From the NCBI RefSeq assembly GCF_900111585.1, contig NZ_FOHI01000005.1:1-64000 (forward strand): DNA of 64,000 nucleotides, read 5' to 3'. The notes beneath the pieces were generated by a model. The model did not search any database, had not been told where the DNA came from, and saw only the letters and a list, made by a program, of their open reading frames with translations. Position numbers and translations under genes: made by a program. Position 1 is the stretch's first letter; the number at the start of each line of letters is the position of its first letter. Below, piece after piece: positions 1-9,842 of this stretch. This DNA comes from Nitrosospira multiformis (GTDB lineage: Bacteria > Pseudomonadota > Gammaproteobacteria > Burkholderiales > Nitrosomonadaceae).

Positions 1-59
1 CCCGCAAACAGCACCCCACACGCAAGCGTAACCAGCCTCAGCCAAGGCTTCATTAACAT
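1..59 (-). CDS. Exported protein, N-terminal fragment (cut by window edge)
   Basis: Only the first 19 codons are inside the window. They read MLMKPWLRLVTLACGVLF, a short basic start followed by a hydrophobic stretch, as in a signal peptide or lipoprotein signal. The first ATG (57-59) has a good ribosome binding site, AAAGGAGA, about eight bases upstream; a second in-frame ATG lies two codons later. A cysteine in the hydrophobic core could belong to a lipobox, but too little is visible to say. The family cannot be determined. Confidence 0.55.
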   Translation of the reverse strand, partial: MLMKPWLRLVTLACGVLFA

Positions 60-341
60 CTGCTTCTCTCCTTTACTCCGTAATGATGTTGTTGTGTCTG
101 GACCTGCAATTCCTGCCTGCTGCTGTTCGGAAATGCGCAAACCCGTTGAAACCGACGGATTTCAGGCCGGAATACCTCTAGCGATTTTAAAATTATTGTG
201 GCCATACTGTATCGCTGGTTTATATAAACCGGTAGCACCAGTACAGGGACTCTTTCTGGTGCCACTGAGAACCCTTTTGAGAGGAATATTCAGCCGCAAA
301 GCCTCAAACAACCTTCGCCGATTTGTTTTTTCACACCCCCC

Positions 342-1091
342 TCATACGGGGTTGTCGATGTCGATATACTGGTGACTGATGCCGAATTTTTCAGAAATGT
401 GCTCTCCCAGGGCTTGCACGCCATATCGCTCGGTGGCGTGATGTCCGGCTGAAATAAAAGCAACGCCGGACTCGCGCGCAAGATGTACGGTTCGTTCAGA
501 AATTTCCCCGGTGATAAATACGTCTGCACCGAGATCGATGGCGTCACCAAAATAATCCTGGGCGCCCCCGGTACACCACGCTACCCGGTTTACCAGCCGT
601 GCGTCATCGCCAATCACCAGCGGTGTACGGGAGAGCGCTTGTTCTACACTTACCCGTAATTCTTTCAGGTTCGATACGTTCGATGGCAAGGTTCCAAACA
701 TGCCGATACCTTGATCCCCGAAACGACCGGTTTCCCGCAGGCCCAGTTTATGGGACAACTGCGTGTTGTTGCCCAGTTCGGGATGAGCATCCAACGGTAG
801 ATGATAGGAGAGCAGGCTGATGTCGTGGGCCAGCAGCAGCGCAATGCGCCGCCGCTTCATTCCGGTCAGACAGGGATTCTCACCGCGCCAGAAATATCCG
901 TGATGCACCAGGACTGCATCGGCCCCAGCCGCGATGGCAGCTTCGATAAAATCGAGCGACGCTGTTACGCCGCTTACCAGTTGCCGCACTTCGCGTCGCC
1001 CTTCCACTTGCAGCCCGTTTGGGCAATAATCATGAAATTTTGCAGTATCGAGTAATCGGTTCAAATAGGCTTCAAGGTCATTTACTTGCAT
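342..1091 (-). CDS. Nif3-like dinuclear metal-centre protein (YbgI family)
   Basis: This 249-residue protein has the full length of the bacterial Nif3/YbgI family, hexameric toroids with a two-metal site often labelled 'GTP cyclohydrolase 1 type 2 homologue'. The metal ligands are visible: the HH of VLVHHGYFW near residue 64, the His and Asp of YHLPLDAH near residue 100, and the His and Glu of AGHHATERYG near residue 217. The true substrate of the family is unsettled. It is divergent from the protease gene, with about 80 bp between the two starts. In many proteobacteria Nif3 sits beside the Tat/protease cluster, as here. Family assignment is firm; function is only known by family. Confidence 0.9.
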   Translation of the reverse strand: MQVNDLEAYLNRLLDTAKFHDYCPNGLQVEGRREVRQLVSGVTASLDFIEAAIAAGADAVLVHHGYFWRGENPCLTGMKRRRIALLLAHDISLLSYHLPLDAHPELGNNTQLSHKLGLRETGRFGDQGIGMFGTLPSNVSNLKELRVSVEQALSRTPLVIGDDARLVNRVAWCTGGAQDYFGDAIDLGADVFITGEISERTVHLARESGVAFISAGHHATERYGVQALGEHISEKFGISHQYIDIDNPV

Positions 1092-1170
1092 CGCTGCTCA
1101 CCCACTCGCATTCGTCTATGATTTAAAATCAATGCTGCTATTTTATCCCTGATTCCACATCTCTCAATCT

Positions 1171-2367
1171 ATGCACAAGCTCTGGCTAGTTTTCGCGCAA
1201 GCTACCACGATAGTTCTGGCAGCCCTGTTTGTCGTTTCGACTTTACGTCCAGGCCTATTACCTTGGCAATCCGGCGACGGCGCTGTCGTAACCATAAAGG
1301 AAGCTCCGGCTGACAAGTCACGCAAGGCAGAGGTCGAACCTGCCCCTGGGAGCTTCAGTAGCGCGGCGAAAAAGGCCATGCCCTCGGTGGTGAATGTATT
1401 CACCACCAAGGAAATCAAGGCTGCACCCCATCCCTTCATGGAGGATCCTTTCTTCCGACGTTTCTTCGGAGATCGTTTCGAATCCCCCCAAAGCCGGCGC
1501 GCCGCTAGCCTGGGGTCTGGGGTAATCGTGAGTTCGCAGGGATATATTCTTACGAACCATCATGTCATTGAAGCGGCGGATGAAATCGAGATTGCGCTGG
1601 CGGACGGCAGAAAAACGAAAGCGCGGGTCATCGGTTCCGATCCCGAAACCGATCTTGCAGTGGTAAGAGTAGATATGGAAGGACTTCCGGCCATAACTTT
1701 CGGATACTCCGACAATGCGCTGGTCGGCGATATTGTCCTTGCGATCGGTAATCCTTTCGGTGTGGGCCAGACGGTAACGATGGGTATTATCAGCGCACTC
1801 GGACGAACTCACCTGGGTATCAACACCTTTGAAAATTTCATTCAGACCGATGCCGCCATCAATCCGGGGAATTCTGGGGGTGCACTGGTGGATGCATCGG
1901 GTAACCTGATCGGGATCAACACTGCGATAGTCTCCCGAACGGGAGGATCACTTGGAATAGGCTTTGCCATTACAGCAGGTGTGGCCAAGCAGATCATGGA
2001 GCAGATCATCCGGACAGGGGGCGTGACCCGTGGCTGGATCGGCGTGGAAGTACAGGATATGACGCCGGAACTTGCGGAGTCGTTCAAGCGGCCGACTACC
2101 AGCGGAGCGTTGATTGCCGGCGTGCTCAAGGGAGGACCCGCAGACCGTGCCGGAGTGAAGCCGGGTGACATTATTGTAGGAGTGGGGGGGAAAGAGGTAA
2201 CCGATTCATCCGGCATGCTCAATCTGGTAGCGGCATTACCTCCCGGAAACATGGCGACCATTACAGTCATGCGTAACCAGAACAAGAAGGCAATCGAGGT
2301 CAAGGTTGGAAAACGTCCAAAGCCTCAGCCTCAGGAACAGTTTCAGGAGCCCGAGGAGTTGGAATAA
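1171..2367 (+). CDS. DegS/DegQ-type periplasmic serine protease (S1C, HtrA family)
   Basis: The 398-residue product is a trypsin-like envelope protease. Residues 5-25 form an uncleaved-looking membrane anchor. The catalytic triad is visible: His131 in TNHHV, Asp161 in PETDLAVV and Ser235 in GNSGGAL. One PDZ domain follows (about 280-370), and the tail is rich in Pro, Gln and Glu. A single PDZ plus an N-terminal anchor resembles DegS/AlgW, which cleave anti-sigma factors, more than the two-PDZ DegP. The loop PFFRRFFGDRF near residue 93 is typical of the broader family. No strong ribosome binding site precedes the ATG. It converges on tatC. Whether it controls a sigma-E response cannot be read from the sequence. 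Confidence 0.92.
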   Translation: MHKLWLVFAQATTIVLAALFVVSTLRPGLLPWQSGDGAVVTIKEAPADKSRKAEVEPAPGSFSSAAKKAMPSVVNVFTTKEIKAAPHPFMEDPFFRRFFGDRFESPQSRRAASLGSGVIVSSQGYILTNHHVIEAADEIEIALADGRKTKARVIGSDPETDLAVVRVDMEGLPAITFGYSDNALVGDIVLAIGNPFGVGQTVTMGIISALGRTHLGINTFENFIQTDAAINPGNSGGALVDASGNLIGINTAIVSRTGGSLGIGFAITAGVAKQIMEQIIRTGGVTRGWIGVEVQDMTPELAESFKRPTTSGALIAGVLKGGPADRAGVKPGDIIVGVGGKEVTDSSGMLNLVAALPPGNMATITVMRNQNKKAIEVKVGKRPKPQPQEQFQEPEELE

Positions 2368-2453
2368 AAGCGGTTGTAGAGGATAACGCAGTGACTATGG
2401 CCTGAGATTGGAAATTATCCGAACGAAACGCGCTGTTTCTCCTGAGCAATAAC

Positions 2454-3254
2454 TCAGCTCCTTTTTCTTTCCTCTGTTTCGGTCTGGTCGGAAGGGGAAT
2501 TCGTATCAGGACCGCCCGCGGCCTGATAAACAGCCAATGTTTCCGAACGTTCGATGATTCCTGCGGCCAGTATCCCAAGTTCATATAGCAAGTAGAGCGG
2601 CACCGCCAGCATGAATTGGGAAACAACATCCGGCGGCGTAAATATCGCGCCAACGACAAAAGCGCCGACAAGAACATAGCGGCGCATCGCTTTCAGCTTT
2701 TCAATGGTAACAAGGCCTATCCGAACCAGTATCACAACGAATATGGGTACTTCGAATGTGATGCCAAACGCGATGAACATGGTCAGCACAAAATCCAGGT
2801 ATTTGCTGATGTCTGTCATCACTGCCACGCCTTCCGGCGCGAAATGGGTAATGAATTCGAACACCAGGGGAAGGACGGCAAAATAGGCAAAAGCCATGCC
2901 GCACCCGAACAGAATGCTGCTCACCAGCACCAGTGGCAGTACCAGGCGCTTTTCGTGGGAATACAATCCTGGGGCGACGAATGCCCATATCTGGTAGAGG
3001 GTATGGGGCAGGGTAATGATAAAAGCAGCCATCATGGCCACTTTCATGGGTACAAAGAATGGCGTAACCACTTCCGTCGCGATCATCTGCCCCCCCTGGG
3101 GAAGTTTCTCGAGCAAAGGCTGCGCTAATAACGAATAAAGCTCACGGGCATAGTAGGCGCAAGGCAAAAAGCCGAGCAGAATACCTGCACACGCCCGCAG
3201 CAGCCTGGCCCGCAGTTCGACCAGGTGCGAGATAAATGTTTCGTCGGCACTCAT
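2454..3254 (-). CDS. tatC: Sec-independent translocase subunit TatC
   Basis: TatC is the multispanning inner-membrane receptor for twin-arginine signal peptides. The 266-residue protein opens with the conserved N-terminal signature FISHLVELRARLLRA, has a periplasmic loop with the Tat-typical LAQPLLEKLP, and about six hydrophobic segments. The hydrophilic tail rich in Ser, Thr, Glu and Asp is variable in the family. It is last in tatA-tatB-tatC, with about 130 bp between tatB and tatC. Together these three supply the export route for folded cofactor proteins. Confidence 0.96.
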   Translation of the reverse strand: MSADETFISHLVELRARLLRACAGILLGFLPCAYYARELYSLLAQPLLEKLPQGGQMIATEVVTPFFVPMKVAMMAAFIITLPHTLYQIWAFVAPGLYSHEKRLVLPLVLVSSILFGCGMAFAYFAVLPLVFEFITHFAPEGVAVMTDISKYLDFVLTMFIAFGITFEVPIFVVILVRIGLVTIEKLKAMRRYVLVGAFVVGAIFTPPDVVSQFMLAVPLYLLYELGILAAGIIERSETLAVYQAAGGPDTNSPSDQTETEERKRS

Positions 3255-3381
3255 GTGATGGAAGGTGGGCGGGAAAGGTTAGACCTCTCACTTATACCGA
3301 CTGTCGACAGTGAAGTACAGCGCGGATGAGATACAAGCATGTGTTCAATCGATTCTTAAGCAAGTCTTCCGGGAGGCGGGA

Positions 3382-3828
3382 TTATTCAGCAGCTTCGCGC
3401 TCGCGATTTACACCGGGTCCGGCTACATTGGAATTCTTCGTAGGTTGAACCGGCGGCGGAGCAGGTTCGACCGGAGTCGGAGAGGAATTTTGGGGGGGTG
3501 AAGATTCTGCCGCAGAAGGGGCCGTAGTGGGGGGAGGCATAGCGGAAGCTTCAGCGCCTGCCTCTACCGTTTCCCGAAACTTATCCAGTTCGGTATGTAC
3601 CGAATTTTCGATTGAACGACCCGTTTCCTCCACTGAAGCTTTCCATTTTTTCAGTTCGTCCAGCTCAATTTCACGCTGAATATCGCTTTTGACATCGTTG
3701 ACATAGCGCTGTGCCCGCCCGAACAGATGTCCTAGCGTACGCGCCACTTTGGGGAGTCGTTCCGGACCGATCACGATCAGTGCGACTGCCGCGATGACCA
3801 GAATTTCCGAGAAACTGATATCGAACAT
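3382..3828 (-). CDS. tatB: Sec-independent translocase subunit TatB
   Basis: TatB forms the substrate-receptor complex with TatC. The 148-residue product begins MFDISFSEILVIAAVALIV, a short periplasmic end and one membrane span, followed by the GPERLP hinge and an amphipathic helix (about 26-60), which is the classic TatB layout. After residue 95 comes a low-complexity tail of Pro, Ser, Ala and Thr, longer than in minimal TatB proteins. It lies between tatA and tatC on the same strand. Confidence 0.95.
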   Translation of the reverse strand: MFDISFSEILVIAAVALIVIGPERLPKVARTLGHLFGRAQRYVNDVKSDIQREIELDELKKWKASVEETGRSIENSVHTELDKFRETVEAGAEASAMPPPTTAPSAAESSPPQNSSPTPVEPAPPPVQPTKNSNVAGPGVNREREAAE

Positions 3829-3930
3829 TTTGGCAAGAATAACGGCCGGATCAAGCGATCGATAGCGACAGGCTCACTTCTCGCTCGCCGGCCGCTGGGC
3901 TGTCACCGTCTTGTCGCTGCTATCCGGCAC

Positions 3931-4155
3931 TCAGGATTTCGACTGAGCCTTGTCTTTAATATCGGCATCGATAATCCGGGCCTCGGTGTGATTATGCGCA
4001 GATATCTCCTCTTCATCCGCGCTTTTTACACCTTCGCGGAAGCCCTTCACCGCGCCGCCCAGATCGCTTCCCAGATTACGGAGTTTTTTGGTACCGAATA
4101 CCAGAACAACGATCAGCAGAACGATCAGCCAATGCCAGATGCTGAATGATCCCAT
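3931..4155 (-). CDS. tatA: Sec-independent translocase subunit TatA
   Basis: TatA oligomerises to form the export passage. The 74-residue protein has one N-terminal span ([14 protein letters not shown]), the FGTKKL hinge that separates TatA/E from TatB, then an amphipathic helix ending in the usual FREGVK region and an acidic tail. A clear ribosome binding site, AAGGAGGAAT, precedes the ATG. It directly follows hinT in the his-hinT-tat order common in betaproteobacteria. Confidence 0.95.
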   Translation of the reverse strand: MGSFSIWHWLIVLLIVVLVFGTKKLRNLGSDLGGAVKGFREGVKSADEEEISAHNHTEARIIDADIKDKAQSKS

Positions 4156-4192
4156 TATTCCTCCTTTATCCTTATCCTTTGCTCATTACCCT

Positions 4193-4546
4193 TTACTTCC
4201 CGCGAGCAATCATTCCCGGCAGGCGTTCCATGCCACCAATGATGTGGATGTGCAGGTGATGTACTTCCTGGCCGCCTACTCGTCCGGTATTGATTACCGT
4301 ACGAAAACCATCCGTACAACCTTGTTCCCTTGCCAGCCTGGGCACCAATACCATCATCTCACCGAGCAAAGCGCTATGAGCATCTTCCACATCGGCAAGC
4401 GAGTTGATGTGCAGTTTGGGTATCAGCATGAAATGTACCGGCGCCGCCGGGTGGATATCATGGAATGCGTAAACGCGGGCATCCTCATACACTTTCTCGC
4501 TCGGAATTTCTCCCTGCACGATCTTGCAAAAAACACAACTGTCCAT
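4193..4546 (-). CDS. hinT: HIT-family purine nucleoside phosphoramidase (HinT)
   Basis: The 117-residue protein carries the histidine triad as HHLHIHIIGG near the C terminus, and the N-terminal CVFCKIVQGEIPS signature of HinT-type hydrolases, including the Cys pair often seen there. HinT hydrolyses adenosine phosphoramidates and acyl adenylates. Its ATG follows the hisE stop with no intervening base, and the ribosome binding site (AGGA) is inside the end of hisE, so the two genes are translationally coupled. No direct role in histidine synthesis is implied. Confidence 0.94.
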   Translation of the reverse strand: MDSCVFCKIVQGEIPSEKVYEDARVYAFHDIHPAAPVHFMLIPKLHINSLADVEDAHSALLGEMMVLVPRLAREQGCTDGFRTVINTGRVGGQEVHHLHIHIIGGMERLPGMIARGK

Positions 4547-4912
4547 TTACTTATCCTGATTCATCCTGCCGGTTCCGTTATCTGCCTGTCCTGCTTTGCG
4601 GGCAGCTTTTTCATCAATTCCTGAAACCCCTTCCCGCCGGCGTAACTCACCCAGCACATCCTCCAGCTTCAGATTATGATGAGCCAGTAACACCAGACAA
4701 TGAAACCAAAGATCCGCAGTCTCACGCACCACGTGCGCGCTGTCCCCATCTTTCGATGCCAGCAGAACCTCCGCTGATTCTTCCGCAATCTTTTTCAGAA
4801 TCTTGTCCCGCCCGTCATGCAGCAGCTTCGCCACATAAGAAGCATGGGGATCAGACTGTTTACGTGCCTCTATGGTCTCGGTAAGGCGAAAAAGAATATC
4901 GGGGTGGCTCAT
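4547..4912 (-). CDS. hisE: Phosphoribosyl-ATP pyrophosphohydrolase
   Basis: HisE removes pyrophosphate from phosphoribosyl-ATP, step two of histidine synthesis. The start chosen is the ATG at 4910-4912 ([13 protein letters not shown]), which overlaps the hisI stop as ATGA; a longer upstream reading frame would run back into hisI and is rejected. The 121 residues match stand-alone HisE and contain the MazG-like acidic helix [14 protein letters not shown] and [10 protein letters not shown]. HisE and HisI are separate here, unlike the fused HisIE of enterobacteria. Confidence 0.94.
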   Translation of the reverse strand: MSHPDILFRLTETIEARKQSDPHASYVAKLLHDGRDKILKKIAEESAEVLLASKDGDSAHVVRETADLWFHCLVLLAHHNLKLEDVLGELRRREGVSGIDEKAARKAGQADNGTGRMNQDK

Positions 4913-5301
4913 CGCTGCCCGTAGATCTCTTCGGGATTCTTGATGACGGGTTCGGTCACCAGCCACTGACCCTGTTCCAGTTTTTTGAAAAAGCAATGAT
5001 GTCTGCCGGTATGACAAGCAACCCCTCCGACTTGTTCCACTACCAGCAGCAGGACGTCCTCATCACAATCCAGCCGGATTTCTTTCACTTTCTGCACGTG
5101 CCCGGATTCTTCACCTTTATGCCAGAGTTTTTTGCGCGAGCGTGACCAGTAATGGGCCTCCCCCGTTTGCACCGTAAGCCTCAATGCCTCGGGGTTCATC
5201 CAGGCCACCATCAATACCTTATTGCTGGTTACATCCTGTGTCACGACCGGCACTAATCCGTTCGCCGACCAGTTCACCTTGTTGAGCCATGTATCAGACA
5301 T
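4909..5301 (-). CDS. hisI: Phosphoribosyl-AMP cyclohydrolase
   Basis: HisI opens the adenine ring of phosphoribosyl-AMP, step three of the pathway. The 130-residue protein has the metal-binding sites DCDEDVLLL and [12 protein letters not shown], which hold the conserved Asp and Cys residues for Mg and Zn, plus [10 protein letters not shown] near the N terminus. It sits 30 bp downstream of hisF and overlaps hisE by four bases, so it belongs to the same transcript. Confidence 0.95.
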   Translation of the reverse strand: MSDTWLNKVNWSANGLVPVVTQDVTSNKVLMVAWMNPEALRLTVQTGEAHYWSRSRKKLWHKGEESGHVQKVKEIRLDCDEDVLLLVVEQVGGVACHTGRHHCFFKKLEQGQWLVTEPVIKNPEEIYGQR

Positions 5302-5331
5302 GAATATGCCGAAGTTTGATTGATCCTGTTA

Positions 5332-6096
5332 CTATAGTCGTACTTCAATACCATGTTGTGACATATATTCCTTGGCCTGGCGAACGGTATATTCGCCATA
5401 GTGGAAAACGCTTGCAGCCAGCACGGCATCGGCATGACCTTCCACGATTCCCTCAACCAGATGCTGCAGATTGCCTACACCGCCGCTTGCAATCACCGGT
5501 ACGTCGACCGCGTCTGACACCGCGCGGGTCAGCGCCAGATCGAACCCATCCCGGGTACCGTCTCTGTCCATACTGGTCAGCAATATTTCTCCAGCTCCCA
5601 GAGATTGCATTTTCTTAGCCCATTCGATTGCATCCAGTCCGGTAGGCTTGCGCCCCCCGTGCGTGAACACTTCCCATCCTTGTCCGGCACGCTTGGCGTC
5701 TATCGCCACGACAATACATTGAGAGCCGTAACGGCCCGCCGCATCAGCCACCAGCTGGGGGTTTTGTATGGCCGAAGTGTTGATGCTTACCTTATCAGCT
5801 CCCGCATTCAGGAGACGGCGTACATCTTCCACCTTGCGAACACCGCCGCCCACCGTCAACGGGATGAATACCTGAGCTGCCACTTCTTCGATGATATGGA
5901 GAATCAGATCACGGTCATCGGAACTCGCGGTAATATCGAGAAAGGTCAGCTCATCCGCTCCCTGGTCATCATAGCGGCGCGCTATTTCGATGGGATCTCC
6001 CGCATCGCGAAGTGAGACAAATTTGACTCCCTTGACAACACGTCCGTTTGTAACGTCAAGACAGGGGATGATACGCTTGGCAAGACCCATAGACAC
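5332..6096 (-). CDS. hisF: Imidazole glycerol phosphate synthase, cyclase subunit
   Basis: HisF is the (beta/alpha)8 barrel that uses ammonia from HisH to make imidazole glycerol phosphate and AICAR. The 254 residues include the catalytic Asp of RIIPCLDV at the N terminus and the second catalytic Asp of VAIDAKR near residue 131, and the phosphate-binding loops TVGGGVR and ASGGVGN. Its partner hisH is two genes upstream. An unusual 227-bp spacer separates it from hisA. Confidence 0.97.
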   Translation of the reverse strand: MSMGLAKRIIPCLDVTNGRVVKGVKFVSLRDAGDPIEIARRYDDQGADELTFLDITASSDDRDLILHIIEEVAAQVFIPLTVGGGVRKVEDVRRLLNAGADKVSINTSAIQNPQLVADAAGRYGSQCIVVAIDAKRAGQGWEVFTHGGRKPTGLDAIEWAKKMQSLGAGEILLTSMDRDGTRDGFDLALTRAVSDAVDVPVIASGGVGNLQHLVEGIVEGHADAVLAASVFHYGEYTVRQAKEYMSQHGIEVRL

Positions 6097-6108
6097 CTCT
6101 GGATACCG

Positions 6109-6324
6109 CTAAAAACCGCAAAGTTTGTAGGCTTCCGCTATGCGGATTATCTGCTTTTGTCCCTCCTTGCGTTCTGGGGCCGCAGGGGGGTCGAAGAGGT
6201 CGAATTTGTAGAGGTATCCGCAAGAGTCGAGCTTTCCGTAAGGGAGTTGTGGTTGTAGAAAAAAGAATGATCCGAAACAGGAATTGCTCCAGTCTGTATG
6301 ACTGGATGAGATAGGGTGTTTCAT
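6109..6324 (-). other. Possible small ORF or spacer between hisA and hisF
   Basis: A 71-codon reading frame fills the space between hisA and hisF. Its ATG (6322-6324) overlaps the hisA stop as ATGA, the arrangement of a translationally coupled gene. The protein is Phe-, Pro- and Tyr-rich with no membrane helix, signal peptide or domain that I recognise. Betaproteobacterial his operons normally have hisA directly followed by hisF, so this is either an extra small gene, a fragment, or non-coding spacer with a chance frame. I lean towards non-coding. Confidence 0.25.
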
Positions 6325-7097
6325 CAAAAGAGAACTGTTGTATCCCTAGGGCTTGATTTGGTGCTTAGCTCATCCGCCAGTTCCTGGGCTGCCTTGAAGT
6401 CGAGTGCCCCTTCGTAAATGGCGCGTCCCGTTATTGCACCTGCAATACCTTCCGGTTCGATCTCGCACAGCGCTTTGACGTCATCAAGACTGCTCACGCC
6501 GCCACTGGCAATGACGGGAATCGTCAGCGCCCTGGCCAGCTCCATGGTCGCCTTCACATTGACACCACTCAACATGCCATCGCGCCCGATATCGGTATAG
6601 ATGATTGCCTCCACGCCGTAGTCTTCGAATTTTTTCGCAAGATCCACCACGTCATGCCCCGTCACCTTGGACCAGCCATTGACCGCCACCTTGCCATCCT
6701 TTGCATCCAGCCCGACCATGATATGGCCGGGAAAAGCATTGCATGCGTCGTGCAGGAATCCCGGCGTTTTTACTGCGGCTGTGCCGATGATGATGTAGGT
6801 AATACCATCATCGAGGTAGCGTTCGATGGTTTCCAGATCACGTATGCCGCCGCCGAGTTGAGTCGGAATCTCGTCCCCAATGGCATCTACAATGTCACGG
6901 ATCGCCGGTTCGTTCTTCGGTTTGCCCGCAAACGCGCCATTCAGGTCTACCAGATGCAGTCTTCGAGCCCCCTGATCCAGCCAATGCCTGGCCATGGCAG
7001 CGGGATCTTCAGAAAATACAGTAGCGTTTTCCATCACACCCTGTTTCAGCCGTACACAGTGACCGTCTTTCAAATCTATAGCGGGAATGATAAGCAT
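6324..7097 (-). CDS. hisA: ProFAR isomerase
   Basis: HisA isomerises ProFAR to PRFAR, step four of the pathway. The 257-residue barrel shows the catalytic Asp in [11 protein letters not shown] at the N terminus and the second acid in [10 protein letters not shown] near residue 130, with the phosphate-binding loops LGGGIRD and ASGGVSS. The last 15 or so residues ([12 protein letters not shown]) go beyond the usual end of the family. It lies 65 bp after hisH. Confidence 0.97.
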   Translation of the reverse strand: MLIIPAIDLKDGHCVRLKQGVMENATVFSEDPAAMARHWLDQGARRLHLVDLNGAFAGKPKNEPAIRDIVDAIGDEIPTQLGGGIRDLETIERYLDDGITYIIIGTAAVKTPGFLHDACNAFPGHIMVGLDAKDGKVAVNGWSKVTGHDVVDLAKKFEDYGVEAIIYTDIGRDGMLSGVNVKATMELARALTIPVIASGGVSSLDDVKALCEIEPEGIAGAITGRAIYEGALDFKAAQELADELSTKSSPRDTTVLF

Positions 7098-7162
7098 TTT
7101 GAATCAGGATAAAAATGAATTGAGTTTCAGAATTCGTAGCAGCGCGGCCTTCCTAACGTTTC

Positions 7163-7801
7163 TCAAACGGGCTTCCACCGGACAAAGTTATCGAGGAGCG
7201 TCAGGCCGGCCGCATGGCTCTTTTCGGGGTGGAACTGAACGGCAAAAATGTTATCTTTCGCCACCGCACAAGTAAAAGAAAAGGGGTAAGCACTGTGGCC
7301 CGCCGAATCGGCGCCAGCGGGTTCGACATAGTAGCTGTGCACGAAATAAAAGCGCGAATCATTGGCAATGTTTTTCCAGAGGGAATGCTCGACCGACTGA
7401 TGGACCTGATTCCAACCCATGTGCGGCACCTTGAGCTTCTGCCCTTTTTCATCTTTCATCGCGTTTACGGGAAAACGCTTCACCCTCCCTGGCACGATCC
7501 CGAGGCCGGATACGTTGCCCTCCTCGCTGCTGTCGAACAGCATTTGCAGGCCGATGCAGATACCCAGAAATGGTTTGTTGGAAGCCGCATCCCGCATGGC
7601 TTCACGCAACCCGAGCCGGTCCAGTTCACGCAGGCAGTCCGGCATGGCGCCCTGTCCGGGAACGACCACGCGCTCCGCTTTCCGCACTACTTCAGGGTTA
7701 TTGGTGACAGCGATGACAGCCTCGGGGGCGACATGTTCCAGTGCTTTGGCTACGGAACGCAGGTTTCCCATGCCGTAGTCAACAATTGCAATATCAGTCA
7801 T
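7163..7801 (-). CDS. hisH: Imidazole glycerol phosphate synthase, glutaminase subunit
   Basis: HisH is the class I glutamine amidotransferase that feeds ammonia to HisF. The 212-residue protein shows the full catalytic triad: the nucleophile Cys in FLGICIGLQ near residue 81, and His and Glu in VQFHPEKS near residue 193. The oxyanion region VPGQGAMP is also present. It lies 23 bp after hisB in the operon. Confidence 0.97.
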   Translation of the reverse strand: MTDIAIVDYGMGNLRSVAKALEHVAPEAVIAVTNNPEVVRKAERVVVPGQGAMPDCLRELDRLGLREAMRDAASNKPFLGICIGLQMLFDSSEEGNVSGLGIVPGRVKRFPVNAMKDEKGQKLKVPHMGWNQVHQSVEHSLWKNIANDSRFYFVHSYYVEPAGADSAGHSAYPFSFTCAVAKDNIFAVQFHPEKSHAAGLTLLDNFVRWKPV

Positions 7802-7824
7802 ACCGCATCTATGAATGTGGGAAA

Positions 7825-8412
7825 TTACAGAGTGCCTTTGGTGGAGGGTATTGCGCCCGCCGCCCGCGGATCGACTTCCACCGCCATGCGCAGCGCGCGT
7901 CCGAACGCTTTGAATATGGTTTCCGCCTGGTGATGCGCATTTGCGCCGGATAAGTTGTCGATATGCAGGGTAACCATGGCGTGGTTGACAAAACCCCGGA
8001 AAAATTCGCTGATGAGATCGACATCAAATTCACCGATACGCGCACGCACAAACTCGACATTGAACTCCATACCGGGGCGGCCGGAGAGATCGATCACCAC
8101 CCGGGAGAGGGCTTCGTCCAGCGGCACGTAGGAATGACCGTAGCGGCGCAAGCCGCTCTTGGTCCCAACGGCCTGGGTGAATGCCTGCCCAAAAGTGATG
8201 CCGATATCTTCCACCGTGTGGTGAGCGTCGATATGCAAATCTCCCTCGGCTGAAACCTCGAGATCGATCATTCCGTGACGCGCCACCTGGTCCAGCATAT
8301 GATCGAGAAACGGCACTCCTGTAGCCAGCACCGCCTTTCCGCTTCCATCCAGATTGACTTTGAGGTTGATGCGGGTTTCCAGCGTATTACGGTTGACCTG
8401 AGCGTGACGCAT
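7825..8412 (-). CDS. hisB: Imidazoleglycerol-phosphate dehydratase
   Basis: This is the monofunctional, 195-residue HisB that dehydrates imidazole glycerol phosphate; it lacks the histidinol-phosphatase domain fused in enterobacteria, so that activity must be encoded elsewhere. The Mn-binding histidine motifs are visible: [24 protein letters not shown] and [15 protein letters not shown]. It lies between hisC and hisH. Confidence 0.97.
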   Translation of the reverse strand: MRHAQVNRNTLETRINLKVNLDGSGKAVLATGVPFLDHMLDQVARHGMIDLEVSAEGDLHIDAHHTVEDIGITFGQAFTQAVGTKSGLRRYGHSYVPLDEALSRVVIDLSGRPGMEFNVEFVRARIGEFDVDLISEFFRGFVNHAMVTLHIDNLSGANAHHQAETIFKAFGRALRMAVEVDPRAAGAIPSTKGTL

Positions 8413-8472
8413 GCGAGGAATCAGGTGAAATAAATCGAATAAAACTGCAATAAGAAAATCGGGATAGGGGCA

Positions 8473-9579
8473 TCAGGCTTTCGCTTCAACCTTCACGAGC
8501 AAAGTTTGCAGGACCGCCAGAAGCTGCGTGTTTTCATCCGGCATGCCCACGGTCACTCGCAAGCAGTTTTTGAGCAATGGGTGAGCGCCGTCCAGATTCT
8601 TGACCAATATGCCACGTTGTTTGAGTTCCTGAAATACCTGGCCTGCTTTATGATCCTGGTTCAGGCGAAACAGGATGAAATTCGCATCCGTCGGAAAAAC
8701 CTCGATACCTTCCAATTCCGCCAGCCGCCTGCTCATCGATGAACGTTCAACTTTGATGGCCGCCGCCTGTTGCAGCAGGACATCACGGTGCTGCAGTAAT
8801 TTCTCTGCAATCCGTTGAGTAACGATTCCCACATTATACGGCAACCGCAATTTTTCCAGCTGCCTTAGCCATTCGGGTTTTCCCGCCAGCAAGCCCAGCC
8901 TCAAGCCGGCCAGTCCCAGCTTCGAAAGTGTGCGCATCAGCAACAGATTGGGGTGATGCGCGAGCTTGTCCATGAAACTCGCATCGGCGAAGGCATGGTA
9001 AGCCTCATCGATGACCACCACGCCGGGAGCAGCGTCAATAATACGTGAGATTTCAACGGCGTCAAACAGGTTACCAGTAGGGTTATTGGGATAAGCGATA
9101 AAAATGACCGCGGGCTGGTAGCGGGCAATTGCGGCGAGCATTGCCTCCGCATCGAGTGAAAAATCGGGATGTAATGGGACACCCACATAATTCATCGAAG
9201 CAAAAGTGGCAATCATGCGAAACATGACGAATGCAGGCTCCACACTCATCAATACCGCGCCTGGCTTCCCGCATGCTAAAGCAATAATCTGGATGATCTC
9301 ATCCGAACCATTGCCGAGCATGATATCCATCCCGTCCGGGATGCTCAATGCCTCCCGTAACGCCGCTTTGAGCGCTGCTGCATCGGGGTCGGGGTAGCGG
9401 TTGACCGGCGTCTCACCTGCAAGCTTCGCAATTTCATCGCGTACTTCCGGGGGAAGCGGGTAAGGGTTTTCCATCGCATCCAGCTTTATCATTCCGTGTG
9501 CGGGGGGCACGTGGTAAGCGGAAAGCGCGAGAATTTCGGGGCGAATGATCTGATCGGGGGAAAAAGGCATAACAGCCAA
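8473..9579 (-). CDS. hisC: Histidinol-phosphate aminotransferase
   Basis: HisC is the PLP enzyme converting imidazole acetol phosphate to histidinol phosphate. The 368 residues show the class I/II aminotransferase marks: GNGSDEIIQ, the substrate loop [10 protein letters not shown], the Asp of [10 protein letters not shown], and the PLP lysine in [14 protein letters not shown] near residue 222. A second ATG three codons in gives an alternative start. It is preceded by an unusual 263-bp spacer after hisD. Confidence 0.96.
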   Translation of the reverse strand: MAVMPFSPDQIIRPEILALSAYHVPPAHGMIKLDAMENPYPLPPEVRDEIAKLAGETPVNRYPDPDAAALKAALREALSIPDGMDIMLGNGSDEIIQIIALACGKPGAVLMSVEPAFVMFRMIATFASMNYVGVPLHPDFSLDAEAMLAAIARYQPAVIFIAYPNNPTGNLFDAVEISRIIDAAPGVVVIDEAYHAFADASFMDKLAHHPNLLLMRTLSKLGLAGLRLGLLAGKPEWLRQLEKLRLPYNVGIVTQRIAEKLLQHRDVLLQQAAAIKVERSSMSRRLAELEGIEVFPTDANFILFRLNQDHKAGQVFQELKQRGILVKNLDGAHPLLKNCLRVTVGMPDENTQLLAVLQTLLVKVEAKA

Positions 9580-9842
9580 TTCTACCTCATGGTCGAGTTA
9601 ATTACCTCAGGTTTATTCGTCACTCCTGCGGGCCGGATAGTTCCTTGAGCCTGGACCGGTGGGACCATAGGGCGTTCACCCTGATATCCCCTGCATCCGC
9701 TGAATGCAGCGCGGCTCGATCGGTGCGCTGAATGCCTGGGGTTTATCGCTGGAAGGGTGGATTGAACACTCTGGCCGGCTTCCGGATTTCCCGGTGGGGG
9801 AAAGCAGTGAATCCGGGAGAGTTTCTCAATTTTTCTCAAGGG
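9580..9842. other. 263-bp spacer between hisD and hisC
   Basis: No convincing gene is present. The spacer holds two copies of CGCTGAATGC about 30 bp apart near 9700-9735, and a 7-bp inverted repeat (CCGGATT / AATCCGG) near 9777-9815. These could form RNA structure within the operon transcript, but no terminator T-run or leader peptide is evident. Confidence 0.35.
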
